From contig JANQSH010000186.1 in the NCBI GenBank assembly GCA_028284145.1, forward strand, positions 53,149-117,148: a DNA stretch of 64,000 nucleotides. The letters are read 5' to 3'. Positions 63,903 through 64,000 of this stretch are shown one piece after another. The notes beneath the pieces are model-generated. The model made no database searches, was not told where the DNA came from, and saw only the letters and a list, made by a program, of their open reading frames with translations. The position numbers and the translations under genes were made by a program. Position 1 is the first letter of the stretch; each line of letters begins with the position of its first letter. Source of the DNA: Planctomycetaceae bacterium (GTDB taxonomy: Bacteria > Planctomycetota > Planctomycetia > Planctomycetales > Planctomycetaceae).

Positions 63903-64000
63903 TAGAGCGTATTACGCTCCTTCGTGGCGCGATGGACGTTTTTCGTCCTATAAATACAGACCCCCGCGAGCGAGAAGCGCCACACGAAAAAGTCAACTGC
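63903..64000 (-). repeat. Family A repeat, copy 15 (cut by window edge)
   Basis: TAGAGCGTATTACGCTC...GTCAACTGC in inverted orientation, head to tail with copy 14. Together they form a large palindrome. The last bases fall outside the window. Confidence 0.85.

Noticed and set aside
1..64000. CRISPR array, rRNA or tRNA genes, prophage
   Set aside because: The repeats are dispersed and not regularly spaced; I found no cloverleaf, rRNA motif or phage structural gene, though a tRNA scan could not be run.

Overview
The window is chromosomal DNA of a bacterium that is almost certainly a member of the Planctomycetota (class Planctomycetia). The inference rests on the gene families: a DUF1559 prepilin-like secreted protein, a DUF1571 protein, a YdjY-domain secreted protein, HpnH of hopanoid synthesis, KdsA, several exported proteins with no cytoplasmic counterpart, sparse operons and long gene-free spacers. 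No rRNA, tRNA, CRISPR array or phage module was seen. All genes look like ordinary chromosomal genes; the mobile component is a set of short non-coding repeats.

Layout. 1-7.3 kb: 5' part of nadK (-), a small conserved protein, a sugar epimerase, a site-2 protease (-), a Usp/NhaD-like pair (-) and coproheme decarboxylase (+). 7.5-12.9 kb: planctomycete secreted proteins, an alpha/beta hydrolase and a macrodomain protein (all -). 12.9-16 kb: glycosyltransferase plus asparagine synthetase. 16-25.7 kb: zinc-ribbon protein, DUF1559, MBL-fold hydrolase, esterase, beta-propeller-like protein, secreted protein, YwqG-like protein, TAT-exported oxidoreductase. 25.9-31.9 kb: M20 peptidase, serS and a large membrane/TPR protein. 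31.9-36.9 kb (-): kdsA-lipoprotein pair, enolase-superfamily/HAD pair, groES. 37.4-49.7 kb: hpnH, Tyr-rich secreted protein, zinc-ribbon protein, HEAT-like protein, CPA2 antiporter, dsbD, mini c-type cytochrome. 49.7-52.3 kb (-): ThuA, birA and an endonuclease/phosphatase. 52.5-57.6 kb (-): a four-gene Mn/Zn ABC importer in which both permeases end in a DtxR/MntR-like sensor module. 57.7-63.8 kb: a 32-codon ORF with its own terminator, dnaG-rpoD, a coiled-coil zinc-ribbon protein and a STAS-like protein.

The most striking feature is a family of about 100-bp palindromic elements (here called family A). There are 15 copies in 64 kb, in both orientations, nearly all next to gene ends. They begin TAGAGC and end GCTCTA, which fits a TA-target MITE, and contain two hairpins in which some copies carry paired substitutions. 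In four genes the element's TAG is the stop codon; in a fifth the last codons and stop lie in the element; in nadK the start codon abuts it. A second, unrelated short repeat (family B, about 105 bp, three copies) is nested inside one A copy and abuts another. The second candidate system is the importer with built-in sensor domains: two permease-sensor fusions and an operator-like inverted repeat upstream, with no free-standing regulator gene in view.
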